The translations under genes were made by a program, and so were the position numbers. Below the pieces are notes generated by a model. That model saw nothing but the letters and a program-made list of their open reading frames with translations. It was not told the origin of the DNA and ran no database searches. Below are positions 7,119-16,175 of a stretch of DNA of 41,346 nt, piece by piece (positions within the stretch are counted from its first letter, which is position 1; every line of letters starts with the position of its first letter). This DNA is from Embleya sp040605455 (lineage in GTDB: Bacteria > Actinomycetota > Actinomycetes > Streptomycetales > Streptomycetaceae), in NCBI RefSeq assembly GCF_040605455.1, contig NZ_JBEXCV010000074.1, forward strand, positions 1-41,346, read 5' to 3'.

Positions 7119-9509
7119 ATGGACGGCGGCACCGCCGCACCCCAGCGGGACGACACCGCAGGCGAGCCGGGCAACCTGGCGGACCTCGCCGGTGCGGTCC
7201 TGGACGAATCACCTCGGGCGGCCGGACGCACGTCACCCGGCAGCCGGAAGTCGCCGCTGGCCCCCCACGGCCCCGCCGCCGACACCGCCGTCCCCGGTGT
7301 CGGCGGCGCCCCCGGACCGACCGGCGGGAAGCCGGCCGCCGAGCAACTGACCCTGCGTCAAGGGCTGCGCCGAGGCGGCACGTCCGTGTTCACGGTGCTG
7401 CTGATCCTGACCGCGCTCGACGAACTCGAAGGCGCCGCGCTCGCGGTGCTCGCCCCCGACATCCGGGACAGCCTGGGCGTGGGCAACGGCACCATCGTCT
7501 TCCTCGGCGTCGCCGCGGGCGCGTTCACCGTGCTCGGCGCGGTGCCGATGGGCTGGATCGCGGACCGCTTCCGGCGCGGTCCGGTGATCGGCGTCTCCAC
7601 CGCGTTCTTCGCCGTGATGGTGTTCCTGTCCGGCTTCGCGACGAACGCGTTCATGTTCTTCTGGACCCGGTTCGGCGCGGGCGTGGCCAAGTCCAACAGC
7701 GGTCCCGTGCAGGGGTCGTTGTTGGCCGACACCTACCCGATCGGGATCCGCGGCCGACTCGGCGCCTCGATCGGCGTGTCCGGCCGGCTCTGCGCGGTGC
7801 TCAGCCCGCTGGTGGTCGGCGGCATCGCCGCGGCGGTCGGCGGACCCGACGGCTGGCGGTGGGCGTACTACCTGCTCGGCCTGCCGGTCGTGATCTTCGC
7901 CGCGTTCGCGTTCTTCCTGCCCGAACCCCCGCGCGGGCAATGGGAGAAGGCCGACGTGCTCGGCGAGGTGATCGAGGACGAGAACCCGCCGCCGATCTCG
8001 ATCGAGGCGGCGTTCGCCCGACTGGGCCGGATCCGCACCCTCAAGACGGTGATCCTGGCCTTTGCGGCGATGGGTTTCGGCCTGTTCACCACACCCGTGC
8101 TGGGCAACCTGTTCCTGGAACAGGAGTACGGCCTGGACGCGTTCGACCGGGGCCTGGTCGGCACCGCCGGCGGCATCGGCGGACTGCTCGTCCTGCCGTT
8201 CATCGGTCGCTACTACGACCGCCGCTTCCGCGAGGACCCGGCACAGGCGCTGCGCCTGATCGGGTTGTTGATCGTGCCCTCGGCGCTGTTCGCGCCGCTG
8301 CAGTACTTCTCGCCCAACCCGGTGCTCTACACCGTCTTCGGCGTGCCGCAGATCGTGCTGCTGTCCTGCGCGTTCGCGCTGATGGGTCCGCTGATGCAGA
8401 CGATCGTGCCGTATCGGCTGCGCGGCCTGGGCACCGCGATGGCGTCCATCTACGTGTTCTTCATCGGCGCCACCGGCGGCGGCCTGGTCTCCGCGCCGCT
8501 GATCGACAGCTTCGGCCCGCGTACCGCGGTGCTTGTCACCCTGGTTCCGGCCACCGTCATCGGCGGTCTGCTGATCATGCGCGGCGCCGGCTACGTGCGC
8601 GACGACCTCGCGCTGATCGTGGCCGAACTGCACGAGGAACACCAGGAATACGAGCGTCGGCAGGCCCGACCGGATCAGGTTCCGGTGCTCCAGCTCAACC
8701 ACGTGGACTTCTCCTACGGCCAGGTCCAGGTCCTGTTCGACGTCGGCTTCGAGGTCCGACGCGGCGAGGTGCTGGCACTGCTCGGCACCAACGGCGCGGG
8801 CAAGTCGACGATCCTGCGGGCGATCGCGGGGCTGGCCACGCCCGAACGCGGGGTGATCCGACTGGGCGGACGTACCGTCACCTTCGTCGCCCCCGAGCAG
8901 CGGATCCGGCTGGGCATCGTGTCGTTGGCGGGCGGTGCGGGCGTGTTCCCCGGGATGAGCGTGCGGGAGAACCTGGAGATGGGCGCGTACATTCACCGGG
9001 GCGATCCCGAACAGGTGCGGACCCGGATCGAGCGTTCGCTGGGGCTGTTCCCGCAGTTGGTCGAGCGAGCCGACGAGCCGGCCTCGGCGCTGTCCGGCGG
9101 GCAGCAGCAGATGTTGGCGCTGGCCATGGCGCTGTTGCACGACCCCGAGGTGCTGCTGATCGACGAACTCTCGCTCGGTCTGGCGCCGGCGATGGTGGCC
9201 GAACTGCTCGCGGTGATCGAGCGACTGAAGGCCGAGGGCCTCGCGATGATCGTGGTGGAACAGTCGCTGAACGTGGCGATGTCGATCGCCGATCGGGCGA
9301 TCTTCCTGGAGAAGGGCCGGATCCGGTTCGAGGGAGCGGCGGCCGACCTGGCCGAACGCGACTTCGTTCGGGCGGTGTTCCTGGGCGGCGAGGCGGAGGC
9401 GGGGGACCCGGCAGTTCCCGCCGATCCCGCCGGCTTCTTCGATCCGGCCGATCCCGCCGGTTCCGTCGATCCCGTCGGTACCGAGGAAAAGGGTGTCGAC
9501 CATGGCTGA
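7119..9509 (+). CDS. Fusion protein: MFS permease joined to a LivF-type ABC ATPase
   Basis: A 796-residue protein with two transport machines in one chain. Residues 1-80 are a Pro/Gly/Ala-rich cytoplasmic leader. Residues about 85-492 form a full MFS fold with motif A (GWIADRFRRG, 145-154), a cytoplasmic middle loop (about 270-305) and a second six-helix half. After a charged linker (LHEEHQEYERRQ) residues 522-760 are a complete LivF ATPase: Walker A GTNGAGKST 556-564, signature LSGGQQQ 658-664, Walker B VLLIDE 678-683, then VVEQ, where LivF proteins carry Gln at the H-loop. The tail has DPADPAG-like repeats. It lies between the binding protein and the LivHMG fusion and overlaps the latter, so the ATPase half should serve that importer. 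What the MFS half carries, and whether ATP hydrolysis affects it, is unknown. Confidence 0.93.
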   Translation: MDGGTAAPQRDDTAGEPGNLADLAGAVLDESPRAAGRTSPGSRKSPLAPHGPAADTAVPGVGGAPGPTGGKPAAEQLTLRQGLRRGGTSVFTVLLILTALDELEGAALAVLAPDIRDSLGVGNGTIVFLGVAAGAFTVLGAVPMGWIADRFRRGPVIGVSTAFFAVMVFLSGFATNAFMFFWTRFGAGVAKSNSGPVQGSLLADTYPIGIRGRLGASIGVSGRLCAVLSPLVVGGIAAAVGGPDGWRWAYYLLGLPVVIFAAFAFFLPEPPRGQWEKADVLGEVIEDENPPPISIEAAFARLGRIRTLKTVILAFAAMGFGLFTTPVLGNLFLEQEYGLDAFDRGLVGTAGGIGGLLVLPFIGRYYDRRFREDPAQALRLIGLLIVPSALFAPLQYFSPNPVLYTVFGVPQIVLLSCAFALMGPLMQTIVPYRLRGLGTAMASIYVFFIGATGGGLVSAPLIDSFGPRTAVLVTLVPATVIGGLLIMRGAGYVRDDLALIVAELHEEHQEYERRQARPDQVPVLQLNHVDFSYGQVQVLFDVGFEVRRGEVLALLGTNGAGKSTILRAIAGLATPERGVIRLGGRTVTFVAPEQRIRLGIVSLAGGAGVFPGMSVRENLEMGAYIHRGDPEQVRTRIERSLGLFPQLVERADEPASALSGGQQQMLALAMALLHDPEVLLIDELSLGLAPAMVAELLAVIERLKAEGLAMIVVEQSLNVAMSIADRAIFLEKGRIRFEGAAADLAERDFVRAVFLGGEAEAGDPAVPADPAGFFDPADPAGSVDPVGTEEKGVDHG

Positions 9510-12500
9510 CCTGATGACTCGCCAGATCGCCTTCGACGGCCTGGTCAACGGCCTTGCGATCGGCCTGATCGCACTGGGCATCGTGCTGGTGTACCGCTCC
9601 AGCCGGGTGATCAACTTCGCGGTCGGCAACCTTGGCCTGATCGGCGCGGCGCTGCTGCCGCTCGCGGTGATCAACTATGGCGTGCCGTTCTGGGCCGCCC
9701 TGGTCGGTGCCCTGATGGTCGGTACGCTCGCCGGCACCATCGTCGAACTCGCGGTGATTCGCCGGTTGTTCGACTCGGCCCGGGTGACCGTACTGATCGC
9801 CACCATCGGCGTTGCGCAGGCGTGCGTGGCGGCGGTGCGCGCGCTGCCCGACGTGGACGGCGCGGTCCGCGCGAGCTACCCGGTGGCGATCACCTCGCAG
9901 TGGGAGATCGCCGGAGTCCGGGTGACCGGCGCGCAGGTCTGCGTCCTGGTGGTGGTCCCGGTCGTGGCGGGCGCACTGACCTGGTTCCTCGGCCGGACCA
10001 CCCAGGGCCGCGCGGTCACCGCGTCCGCCGAGAATCCCAACCTGGCCCGCACGGTCGGGATCAGCCCCAAGATCGTGTCCACCGTGGTCTGGACCCTGGC
10101 CGGCCTGCTCTCGACCCTCGCGATGATCCTGATCGCCGGCCAGTCCGGCCGGGTCGCCGCCACCGCCGACCTGGGCCCCAACACCATGGTCCGGGCGATG
10201 GCCGCCGCAGTCGTCGCGGGCCTGACCTCGTTCCGCTGGTCGATGCTGGCCGGCGTCCTGATCGGCGTGCTCCAGGCGGCCGTTCGGTTCAACTTCGTCG
10301 AACAGAGCGGCCTGGTCGACTTCCTGCTGTTGTGCGCTGTGGTCACCGCGGTGTGGGTACGCGCCCGGCGCGACGCCCGCACCGACGGTCGCGGCGACGT
10401 GCGCGCGTTCGCCACCGGACCACGCCCGGCGCCGATCCCGGAACGGCTGCGCGGCATCTGGTGGATCCGGCACCTGAACAGACTCGCCCTGGTCGTACCG
10501 CTCCTGGTCGCCGTGCTGCTGCCGCTCGTGGTCACCCAGGCATCCCGGCACCTGCTCTACGGCACGATCCTGGCCTTCGCGATCTGCGCCTGCTCGCTCA
10601 CCGTGCTCACCGGCTGGGCCGGGCAACTCTCGCTCGGCCAGATGGCGTTCGCCGGCCTGGGTGCGCTGACTACGGCCGCGCTCACCCGGGGTGTCTCGAT
10701 CGACATCGGTGCTGACCGCACGATCGCCTTCCAGGCCCTGCCGTTCGCCCTCTCCGCGCTGCTCGCCGCACTGGTCACGGCCGCGCTGGCGGCGATCGTC
10801 GGCGCAGGCGCATTGCGGGTGGACGGCATGCTGCTCGCCGTCAGCACCTTCGCACTCGGCGTCGCCGCGGCCGGCTACCTCTACCGGCGGCCGTTCCTCA
10901 CCGACGGCAACGCGTCCTCGGTGCCGCTGCCCAGAGGCGACCTGTTCGGCTTGGACCTGTCCAATGAACGCACCTACTACTACGTGCTGTTGGCCGTGCT
11001 GATCGTGGTCCTGGCACTGATCGCCCGGCTGCGTGCGCACGGCACCGGGCGGCGCACCATCGCGGTGCGCGACAACCCGGAGGCGGCGGCCGCCTGTACC
11101 GTCGCGCCGCTGCGCACCAAGGTCACCGCGTTCGCGCTGTCCGGGGCGATCGCCGGACTCGGCGGCGCGCTGCTCGCGGGGAGCGTGCAGAGCGTGCCGC
11201 TGACCGAACGATTCTTCCAGGTCTCGGATTCGCTGACCCTGGTGGCGATCGTGGTGATCGGCGGCCTCGGCTCCACCGTCGGCCCGGTGATCGGGGCGGT
11301 GTGGGTGATCGGACTGCCCACGTTCTTCCCCGGGAACTCGCTCGTGCCGATCTTCGCCTCCAGCATCGGACTGCTGGTACTGCTCCTGTACTTCCCGGGC
11401 GGACTGACCCAGATCGCGAATGCGGCGCGCGCGGCGGTGCTGCGCTGGGCCGAAGGGCGGCTGTCGGCGGAACCCGCGCCGTCGACGCCTGTGCCGAAAC
11501 CGGAACCTTCCCTGCGAGTTCGCGAGCGGACCGAGACGCCGGCGGCCCCGACCGACGCTCCGGTACTGGTCACGCGTGGGGTGTCCGTGCGCTACGGCGG
11601 CAACACCGCCGTGGACTCGGTATCGATCCAGCTGCGCCCCGGCGAGATCCTCGGTCTGATCGGCACCAACGGCGCGGGCAAGTCCACGCTGCTCAACGCG
11701 ATCGGCGGATTCGCACCGGCCACCGGAACGGTCGAACTGCTCGGCCGGGACGTCTCACGCCTGGCCCCCGCCAGGCGGGCCGCGCTCGGCCTCGGGCGCA
11801 CCTTCCAGGCGGCCCGCCTTTTCCCGGAACTCACGGTGCGGGAGACCGTGTTGGTCGCGCTGGAGGCGCGCCGCCGCTCCGGCCTGATGTCGACCGCACT
11901 GCTCCTGCCCGCCGCCACCCGCGCCGAACGACACCGACGGGCCGAGGCGGCCGACCTGATCGACCTGGTCGGCTTGGGCCGCTACGCCGATACGCCAGTG
12001 GCGCAATTGTCCACCGGCACCCGGCGGATCGTCGAACTGGCCAACCTGATCGCGCTGGACGCACGGGTGTTGTGCCTGGACGAGCCGACCGCCGGCGTCG
12101 CCCAACGCGAGACCGAGGCGCTGGGCCCGCTGTTGCTGCGACTGCGCCGGGAACTGGACGCCGCGATGATCGTGATCGAGCACGACATGCCGTTCATGAT
12201 GTCGATCAGCGATCGGCTGTACTGCCTGGCCGCCGGGCGGGTGATCAGCGAGGGCGCACCGGAACAGGTGCGCACCGACCCGGCCGTGATCGCCGGCTAC
12301 CTCGGCACCGACGCGCGCGCGATCGACCGGTCGGGCGCGGCGACCGGGGGTGTCCCTACCGCGGCCGCTCCCGAGCCCGGGTCCGAGCCCGGGTCCGAGC
12401 CCGGGTCCGAGCCGGGATCCGAGCCCGAGCCGGAGACCGATTCCGGGTCCGGCTCCCGGGCCAAGCCCGAGCCCAAGCCCAAGCCCGGCCCTTCCCTGTC

Positions 12501-12534
12501 GCACCCCGTGCCCGACCCCGTGATGGAGAGCTGA
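9502..12534 (+). CDS. Triple fusion LivH-LivM-LivG (both permeases and one ATPase of a HAAT ABC importer)
   Basis: About 1010 residues. Residues 1-290 are LivH-like permease (GLVNGLAIGLIALGIVLVY, then RVINFAVG). Residues 325-635 are LivM-like, with LTGWAGQLSLGQMAFAGLGA near 370-388, the cytoplasmic coupling segment IAVRDNPEAAA, and IGGLGSTVGPVIGA. Residues 680-915 are LivG: Walker A GTNGAGKST 721-729, the variant signature LSTGTRRIVELA, Walker B Asp860-Glu861 and H-loop His894. The last 85 residues are a low-complexity PEPGSEPGS/KPEPKPKP tail. It forms the membrane pore and half of the motor; the other ATPase is in the upstream MFS-LivF fusion, whose stop overlaps this start, giving translational coupling. 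ATG 9502 (AAGGG 8 nt before) is preferred; GTG 9493 is possible. Confidence 0.93.
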   Translation: MADLMTRQIAFDGLVNGLAIGLIALGIVLVYRSSRVINFAVGNLGLIGAALLPLAVINYGVPFWAALVGALMVGTLAGTIVELAVIRRLFDSARVTVLIATIGVAQACVAAVRALPDVDGAVRASYPVAITSQWEIAGVRVTGAQVCVLVVVPVVAGALTWFLGRTTQGRAVTASAENPNLARTVGISPKIVSTVVWTLAGLLSTLAMILIAGQSGRVAATADLGPNTMVRAMAAAVVAGLTSFRWSMLAGVLIGVLQAAVRFNFVEQSGLVDFLLLCAVVTAVWVRARRDARTDGRGDVRAFATGPRPAPIPERLRGIWWIRHLNRLALVVPLLVAVLLPLVVTQASRHLLYGTILAFAICACSLTVLTGWAGQLSLGQMAFAGLGALTTAALTRGVSIDIGADRTIAFQALPFALSALLAALVTAALAAIVGAGALRVDGMLLAVSTFALGVAAAGYLYRRPFLTDGNASSVPLPRGDLFGLDLSNERTYYYVLLAVLIVVLALIARLRAHGTGRRTIAVRDNPEAAAACTVAPLRTKVTAFALSGAIAGLGGALLAGSVQSVPLTERFFQVSDSLTLVAIVVIGGLGSTVGPVIGAVWVIGLPTFFPGNSLVPIFASSIGLLVLLLYFPGGLTQIANAARAAVLRWAEGRLSAEPAPSTPVPKPEPSLRVRERTETPAAPTDAPVLVTRGVSVRYGGNTAVDSVSIQLRPGEILGLIGTNGAGKSTLLNAIGGFAPATGTVELLGRDVSRLAPARRAALGLGRTFQAARLFPELTVRETVLVALEARRRSGLMSTALLLPAATRAERHRRAEAADLIDLVGLGRYADTPVAQLSTGTRRIVELANLIALDARVLCLDEPTAGVAQRETEALGPLLLRLRRELDAAMIVIEHDMPFMMSISDRLYCLAAGRVISEGAPEQVRTDPAVIAGYLGTDARAIDRSGAATGGVPTAAAPEPGSEPGSEPGSEPGSEPEPETDSGSGSRAKPEPKPKPGPSLSHPVPDPVMES
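12373..12420 (+). repeat. 12-nt coding repeat, four units
   Basis: GAGCCCGGGTCC is repeated exactly three times from 12373, with a fourth altered copy (GAGCCGGGATCC), encoding Glu-Pro-Gly-Ser units in the LivHMG tail. The frame is kept, so copy number can change without breaking the gene. Confidence 0.85.
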
Positions 12535-12537
12535 CCC

Positions 12538-13485
12538 ATGCCCCTGGATCCGCCGATTCAGCGCATCATCGACCTGCTGGCCGCCCACCGCGACAACAAC
12601 GAGCCGCCCGGGACCCTGGAGGAGCGGCGCAAGCTCGCGAACGCGACCATGCGACTGGCGTTCACCGGCCGGCCCGACGACGTCACCGCCACCGACCACC
12701 GGGTGCCGGTCGCGGACGGCGAGATCACCGTCCGGATCCTGCGACCGGACGGACTGCCCGTCGTCGCACCGGTGTTCTACTTCATCCACGGCGGCGGCTG
12801 GTTCCAGGGCGACTTGGACACCGCCGAAGTCGAGCTCGGGCCGATCACCTCGCTGGTGTCCTGCGCGGTGGCCCTGGTCGACTACCGGCTCGCGCCCGAA
12901 CACCCCTACCCCGTACCGCTGGAGGACTGCGTCGCGGGCTACGCGTGGCTGCACGCCAACCATGCCGAACTCGGCCTGGATTCCGAGCGGATCGCCGTCG
13001 GCGGGTGCAGCGCGGGCGGCAATCTGGCCGCCGCGCTGTGCCTGGTCGCCCGCGATCGGGAACTGCCGATGCCGTGCGCCCAGTTGCTCGACGTGCCCTG
13101 CCTGGACCTGACCCGGATGGACCCCGACCCCGAGGCGAACCTCGACTTCGGCGGCCTGACCCCCGAGGCTTGTAACGAGTTCTTCGGCCTCTACCTGGCC
13201 GGCGTCACCGACCCGCGCGATCCCAGAGTCTCGCCGATGTACGAGCCCGACCTGAGCGGCCTGCCGCCGGCCGTGATCACCGTCGCCGAATACGACCCGG
13301 TCCGCGACCAGGGGGAGCGCTACCTGACCCGGCTGCACGAAGCGGGGGTTGCGGGCGCGGCCTTCCGCGTGCTGGCCCACCTGCATGGCGGCTGGGTCAT
13401 CCCCGGCACCGTCACCCACGCCCTCGTCGGCGACCTTCGAGCCGCCTCCGTGCGCCGAGCACTCACCGGGACGCTAGCGCCCTGA
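12538..13485 (+). CDS. HSL/GDXG-family alpha/beta hydrolase (esterase)
   Basis: A 315-residue esterase of the hormone-sensitive-lipase class. The oxyanion motif HGGGW starts at His84, DYRLAPEHPYP is the family's typical block, and the nucleophile elbow is GGCSAGG with Ser158, where most members have GDSAGG; the Asp-to-Cys change just before the serine is unusual. EYDPVRDQGE supplies the acid, and the catalytic His is most likely in HLHGGW, again altered from the usual HGF. There is no signal peptide, so it is cytoplasmic. It starts 3 nt after the LivHMG stop and is almost certainly cotranscribed, suggesting that it cleaves the imported compound. Confidence 0.9.
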   Translation: MPLDPPIQRIIDLLAAHRDNNEPPGTLEERRKLANATMRLAFTGRPDDVTATDHRVPVADGEITVRILRPDGLPVVAPVFYFIHGGGWFQGDLDTAEVELGPITSLVSCAVALVDYRLAPEHPYPVPLEDCVAGYAWLHANHAELGLDSERIAVGGCSAGGNLAAALCLVARDRELPMPCAQLLDVPCLDLTRMDPDPEANLDFGGLTPEACNEFFGLYLAGVTDPRDPRVSPMYEPDLSGLPPAVITVAEYDPVRDQGERYLTRLHEAGVAGAAFRVLAHLHGGWVIPGTVTHALVGDLRAASVRRALTGTLAP

Positions 13486-13563
13486 TCGGGACGCTTGTGT
13501 TCCGACCCGGGCGCTCCGTCCCGACCGGGATGTTCGCGCCCTGACCGGGATGCTCGCCTCTCG
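13465..13563. repeat. 20-nt degenerate tandem repeat, five units, beginning inside the esterase stop
   Basis: Units start at 13465, 13485, 13505 (19 nt), 13524 and 13544, with consensus ACCGGGA(C/T)G(C/T)TCGCGCCCTG. The first unit covers the last codons and stop of the esterase. No strong dyad is seen within a unit, so a simple terminator is not obvious. Confidence 0.7.
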
Positions 13564-13863
13564 ACACCCCCCGAACGGTCGTTCTCGAACGTCGTGCGGC
13601 CCTGCCACGGCCCGCTCTCCGGGAACCCGGAGTGGTCGGCGGCCCGGGTCGTCCGTCGTTCGAGCACGACGCAGCCGCCGGCCGGCCCCGTGGGCCGAGC
13701 CGCCATGCGGCCGTCTCGGCACGCCCCGCCTCGCGGCCGTGCCCGTCCTGCGCCGTCGGGCCCGTCCGGGCCCGACGCGAACGATTACCGATTCCATCCA
13801 TCCCACCCAACGCACTTCGCGCCACCGTCCCCCCTCGCATCGCGTGATCCTTGGAGGCCAAGG
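13486..13863. other. Intergenic region, 378 nt
   Basis: The first fifth is the 20-nt tandem array. The rest shows no gene. The stretch 13780-13850 is less GC-rich and carries the ribosome site GGAGG at 13853-13857, so the promoter of the CocE gene is probably there. Confidence 0.45.
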
Positions 13864-15870
13864 GTGTCCGTCCACATACCCGTCCACTCTCCCCGGCAAC
13901 GAACAGCACGCAGAGCGGCCCGCCGACGTATCGGCGTCGCCCTCGCCTCGACTCTCGCCCTGCTCGCCGCGTTGTTCGGCGCGGTACCCGCGAGTTCGAC
14001 GCCCGCCGCTGCGACGCCGCTCGTGCAGGGCAGCGTTGCTCAGTACGGCATCGCCAAGCAGCAGAACCTGCCTGTCACGATGTCCGACGGCACGGTCCTG
14101 CGCGTCGACGTCTACACACCGGCCGCAGCCGGCACCAACACGCCCGCAGCCGGCTCCTTCCCGGTGCTGCTGACCCAGACCCCGTACGGCAAGGGCTCCA
14201 CCGAGGCCGAGCTGTCCTGGTTCGTCCAGCGTGGCTACATCGCCATCGCCGCGGACGTGCGCGGTACCGGCACCTCCAACGGTTCGTGGTCGCCGTGGGC
14301 GCCCAAGGAGGCCCAGGACGGCGCCGAACTGGTCGCCTATGCGGCTCAGGTGCCGCACTCCGATGGCAAGGTCGGCCTCAACGGCGGTTCCTACGCCGGC
14401 ATCAACCAGATCATGACCGCCGCGTCCGTCGGCCCGAACTCGCCGGTCAAGGCGATCTTCCCGCTGGTGGCCGGCAACGACCTGTACCGCGAACTGGCCA
14501 CAATGGGCGGCATCCCGGATGCCCAGTTCATGTCCTTCTGGCTGACCTACACCGGCATCTCGCACATGACCGCACCGCTGGCCGAGGCACTGCGCCAGGG
14601 CTCGACGCAGAACATCCTGGACACCCTGACCCTGGAGCTGCAACACCTCGGCGGCGTCGCCTCGGCCAACCTGCCGATCCTCACCGGCCTGCTCGGCGGC
14701 GGCGAGCAGGCGTACGACGGCACATTCTGGCAGCAGCGCCGACCGGCGGACCTGCTGGGCAACGTGGTCGCCAATGGCGTGCCCGCGTTCCTGGTCGGTG
14801 GTTGGTACGACCTGTTCCAGCGCGGCGCGTTGATGAACTACGCCGGTCTGCAGAACGCGTGGGCGGGCCGCCCGGTGGGCGCGCCGATGATCGCCGGCCA
14901 GCCGGTTACCGACCGCTACCAGCTCCTGATGGGGCCGTGGTACCACGACCCGCGCCAGGACCCGACGCTGGACCTGCCGGGTCTGCAACTGCGGTGGTAT
15001 GACAAGTGGTTGAAGGGCATCGACACCGGCATCACCGGCGGCGCCAACCCGAACCCGCTGCACGTCAAGGAACTGGGCAGCAACCGCTGGCTGGACACCC
15101 GCAACTATCCGTTCACCGGCGCCGACCCAACCCGCCTCTACCTGGACAAGGGCCGCACCGGCAGCGCACCGGCCTCCGCGAACGACGGCCTGCTCACTCC
15201 GAACGCGCCCACCGGCAACGGCAGCGAGTGGATCAGCTGGACCACCAACAACAGTCCGTGTACCCGCTCGACCGCGCAATGGATCGGCGGTTTCATCAAG
15301 GATCCCGCCTGTACCGACAGCAACACGGCGCGGGAGACCGGTTCGAGTTCGCTGGTCTACACGACCGCCCCGATGACCGAGACCAAGGTGCTCGCCGGTC
15401 CGATCGGCGCGACCCTGTACGCCCAATCAAACACCCCCGAGACGCACTGGGTGGTCACCGTCACCGACGTGGCCCCCGACGGCTCCTCCGTCCCGCTCAG
15501 CTCCGGCGCCCTGGCCGGCTCGCACCGCGCCCTCGACCCGGCTCGCACCTGGTACGCCCCGGACGGCACGACCCTGATGCCGTACCACCCGTCCACCCAG
15601 ACCACCACGACATCCGTGCAGCCGAACCAGATCACCCGCTACGACATCGAGGTCTTCCCGACCTTCGCCTCGATCGCCCCGGGCCACCGGATCCGGGTGA
15701 ACGTCACCACGGCCGACACCCCGCACCTGGCCGCGACCCTGACCCAGACCCCGGGCCTGCTGGCCGGCATCTGGCAGGTGAAGTCGGGGCCGGCCAACCC
15801 GTCCTCGGTGACGATCCCGCTGGCCTCGGCTACGGCGTTCGGAACCCCGTGCACGAGCGTTTGCCCGTGA
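13864..15870 (+). CDS. Secreted CocE/NonD-type hydrolase (X-Pro dipeptidyl-peptidase S15 family)
   Basis: A 668-residue exported serine hydrolase. A twin-positive N-terminus (RRAARRR), a hydrophobic core and PASSTPAAA form a signal peptide ending near residue 50. The alpha/beta core carries Ser176 in GGSYAG, Asp316 in GGWYD and His361 in GPWYHD, the CocE-type triad with the usual GPWxH block. A C-terminal jelly-roll domain follows (GSSSLVYTTAPMTE onward), ending in TPGLLAG. GTG 13864 is chosen because GGAGG lies 6 nt upstream. Relatives cleave Xaa-Pro peptides, cocaine-like esters, glutaryl amides or beta-lactam side chains. Its position behind the transporter-esterase operon suggests outside cleavage of a substrate whose product is imported, which is inference. 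Confidence 0.9.
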   Translation: MSVHIPVHSPRQRTARRAARRRIGVALASTLALLAALFGAVPASSTPAAATPLVQGSVAQYGIAKQQNLPVTMSDGTVLRVDVYTPAAAGTNTPAAGSFPVLLTQTPYGKGSTEAELSWFVQRGYIAIAADVRGTGTSNGSWSPWAPKEAQDGAELVAYAAQVPHSDGKVGLNGGSYAGINQIMTAASVGPNSPVKAIFPLVAGNDLYRELATMGGIPDAQFMSFWLTYTGISHMTAPLAEALRQGSTQNILDTLTLELQHLGGVASANLPILTGLLGGGEQAYDGTFWQQRRPADLLGNVVANGVPAFLVGGWYDLFQRGALMNYAGLQNAWAGRPVGAPMIAGQPVTDRYQLLMGPWYHDPRQDPTLDLPGLQLRWYDKWLKGIDTGITGGANPNPLHVKELGSNRWLDTRNYPFTGADPTRLYLDKGRTGSAPASANDGLLTPNAPTGNGSEWISWTTNNSPCTRSTAQWIGGFIKDPACTDSNTARETGSSSLVYTTAPMTETKVLAGPIGATLYAQSNTPETHWVVTVTDVAPDGSSVPLSSGALAGSHRALDPARTWYAPDGTTLMPYHPSTQTTTTSVQPNQITRYDIEVFPTFASIAPGHRIRVNVTTADTPHLAATLTQTPGLLAGIWQVKSGPANPSSVTIPLASATAFGTPCTSVCP

Positions 15871-16175
15871 CGGGTTGAGCGCTGTTGCTCCATGGTTCGT
15901 GTGCGGGCGTTCGGCCGGGGGTGTGGATCCCCGGCCGGGCGCCCGCCATCGCCCATGCCGCACGACCCGATTCACAGCCTCCGACCAAAATTCGGCGCCA
16001 ACACGCGCGGGTTCGCCACCGGCCTGCGGTTCTACAAAGGCCCCGGCAACACCGGCCCGCACACCGGAACGATTCGGACCGGCGGGGGCTGTCGACTTGC
16101 CACCGCCACGTTCACCAACGAGTCCGCGTGCCCACCGCCCGCCGACCGGGATCGGGGCTCTGCGATCCTGGCCGG
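15871..16175. other. Intergenic region, 305 nt
   Basis: The region holds the hairpin at 15912-15937 and the upstream region of the BTAD regulator. Open frames cross it but show no family resemblance, and I support no gene here. Confidence 0.45.
15912..15937 (+). terminator. Hairpin terminator after the CocE gene
   Basis: Perfect 9-bp arms CGGCCGGGG and CCCCGGCCG flank an 8-nt loop, 42 nt after the stop. There is no U-tract. Confidence 0.65.

Noticed and set aside
7233..11040. Very long open frames on the strand opposite the transporter genes (about 813 and 720 codons)
   Set aside because: They mirror the G/C third-position bias of the sense genes, contain no recognisable domains and are rich in Arg, Asp and Gln, as expected for antisense shadows.
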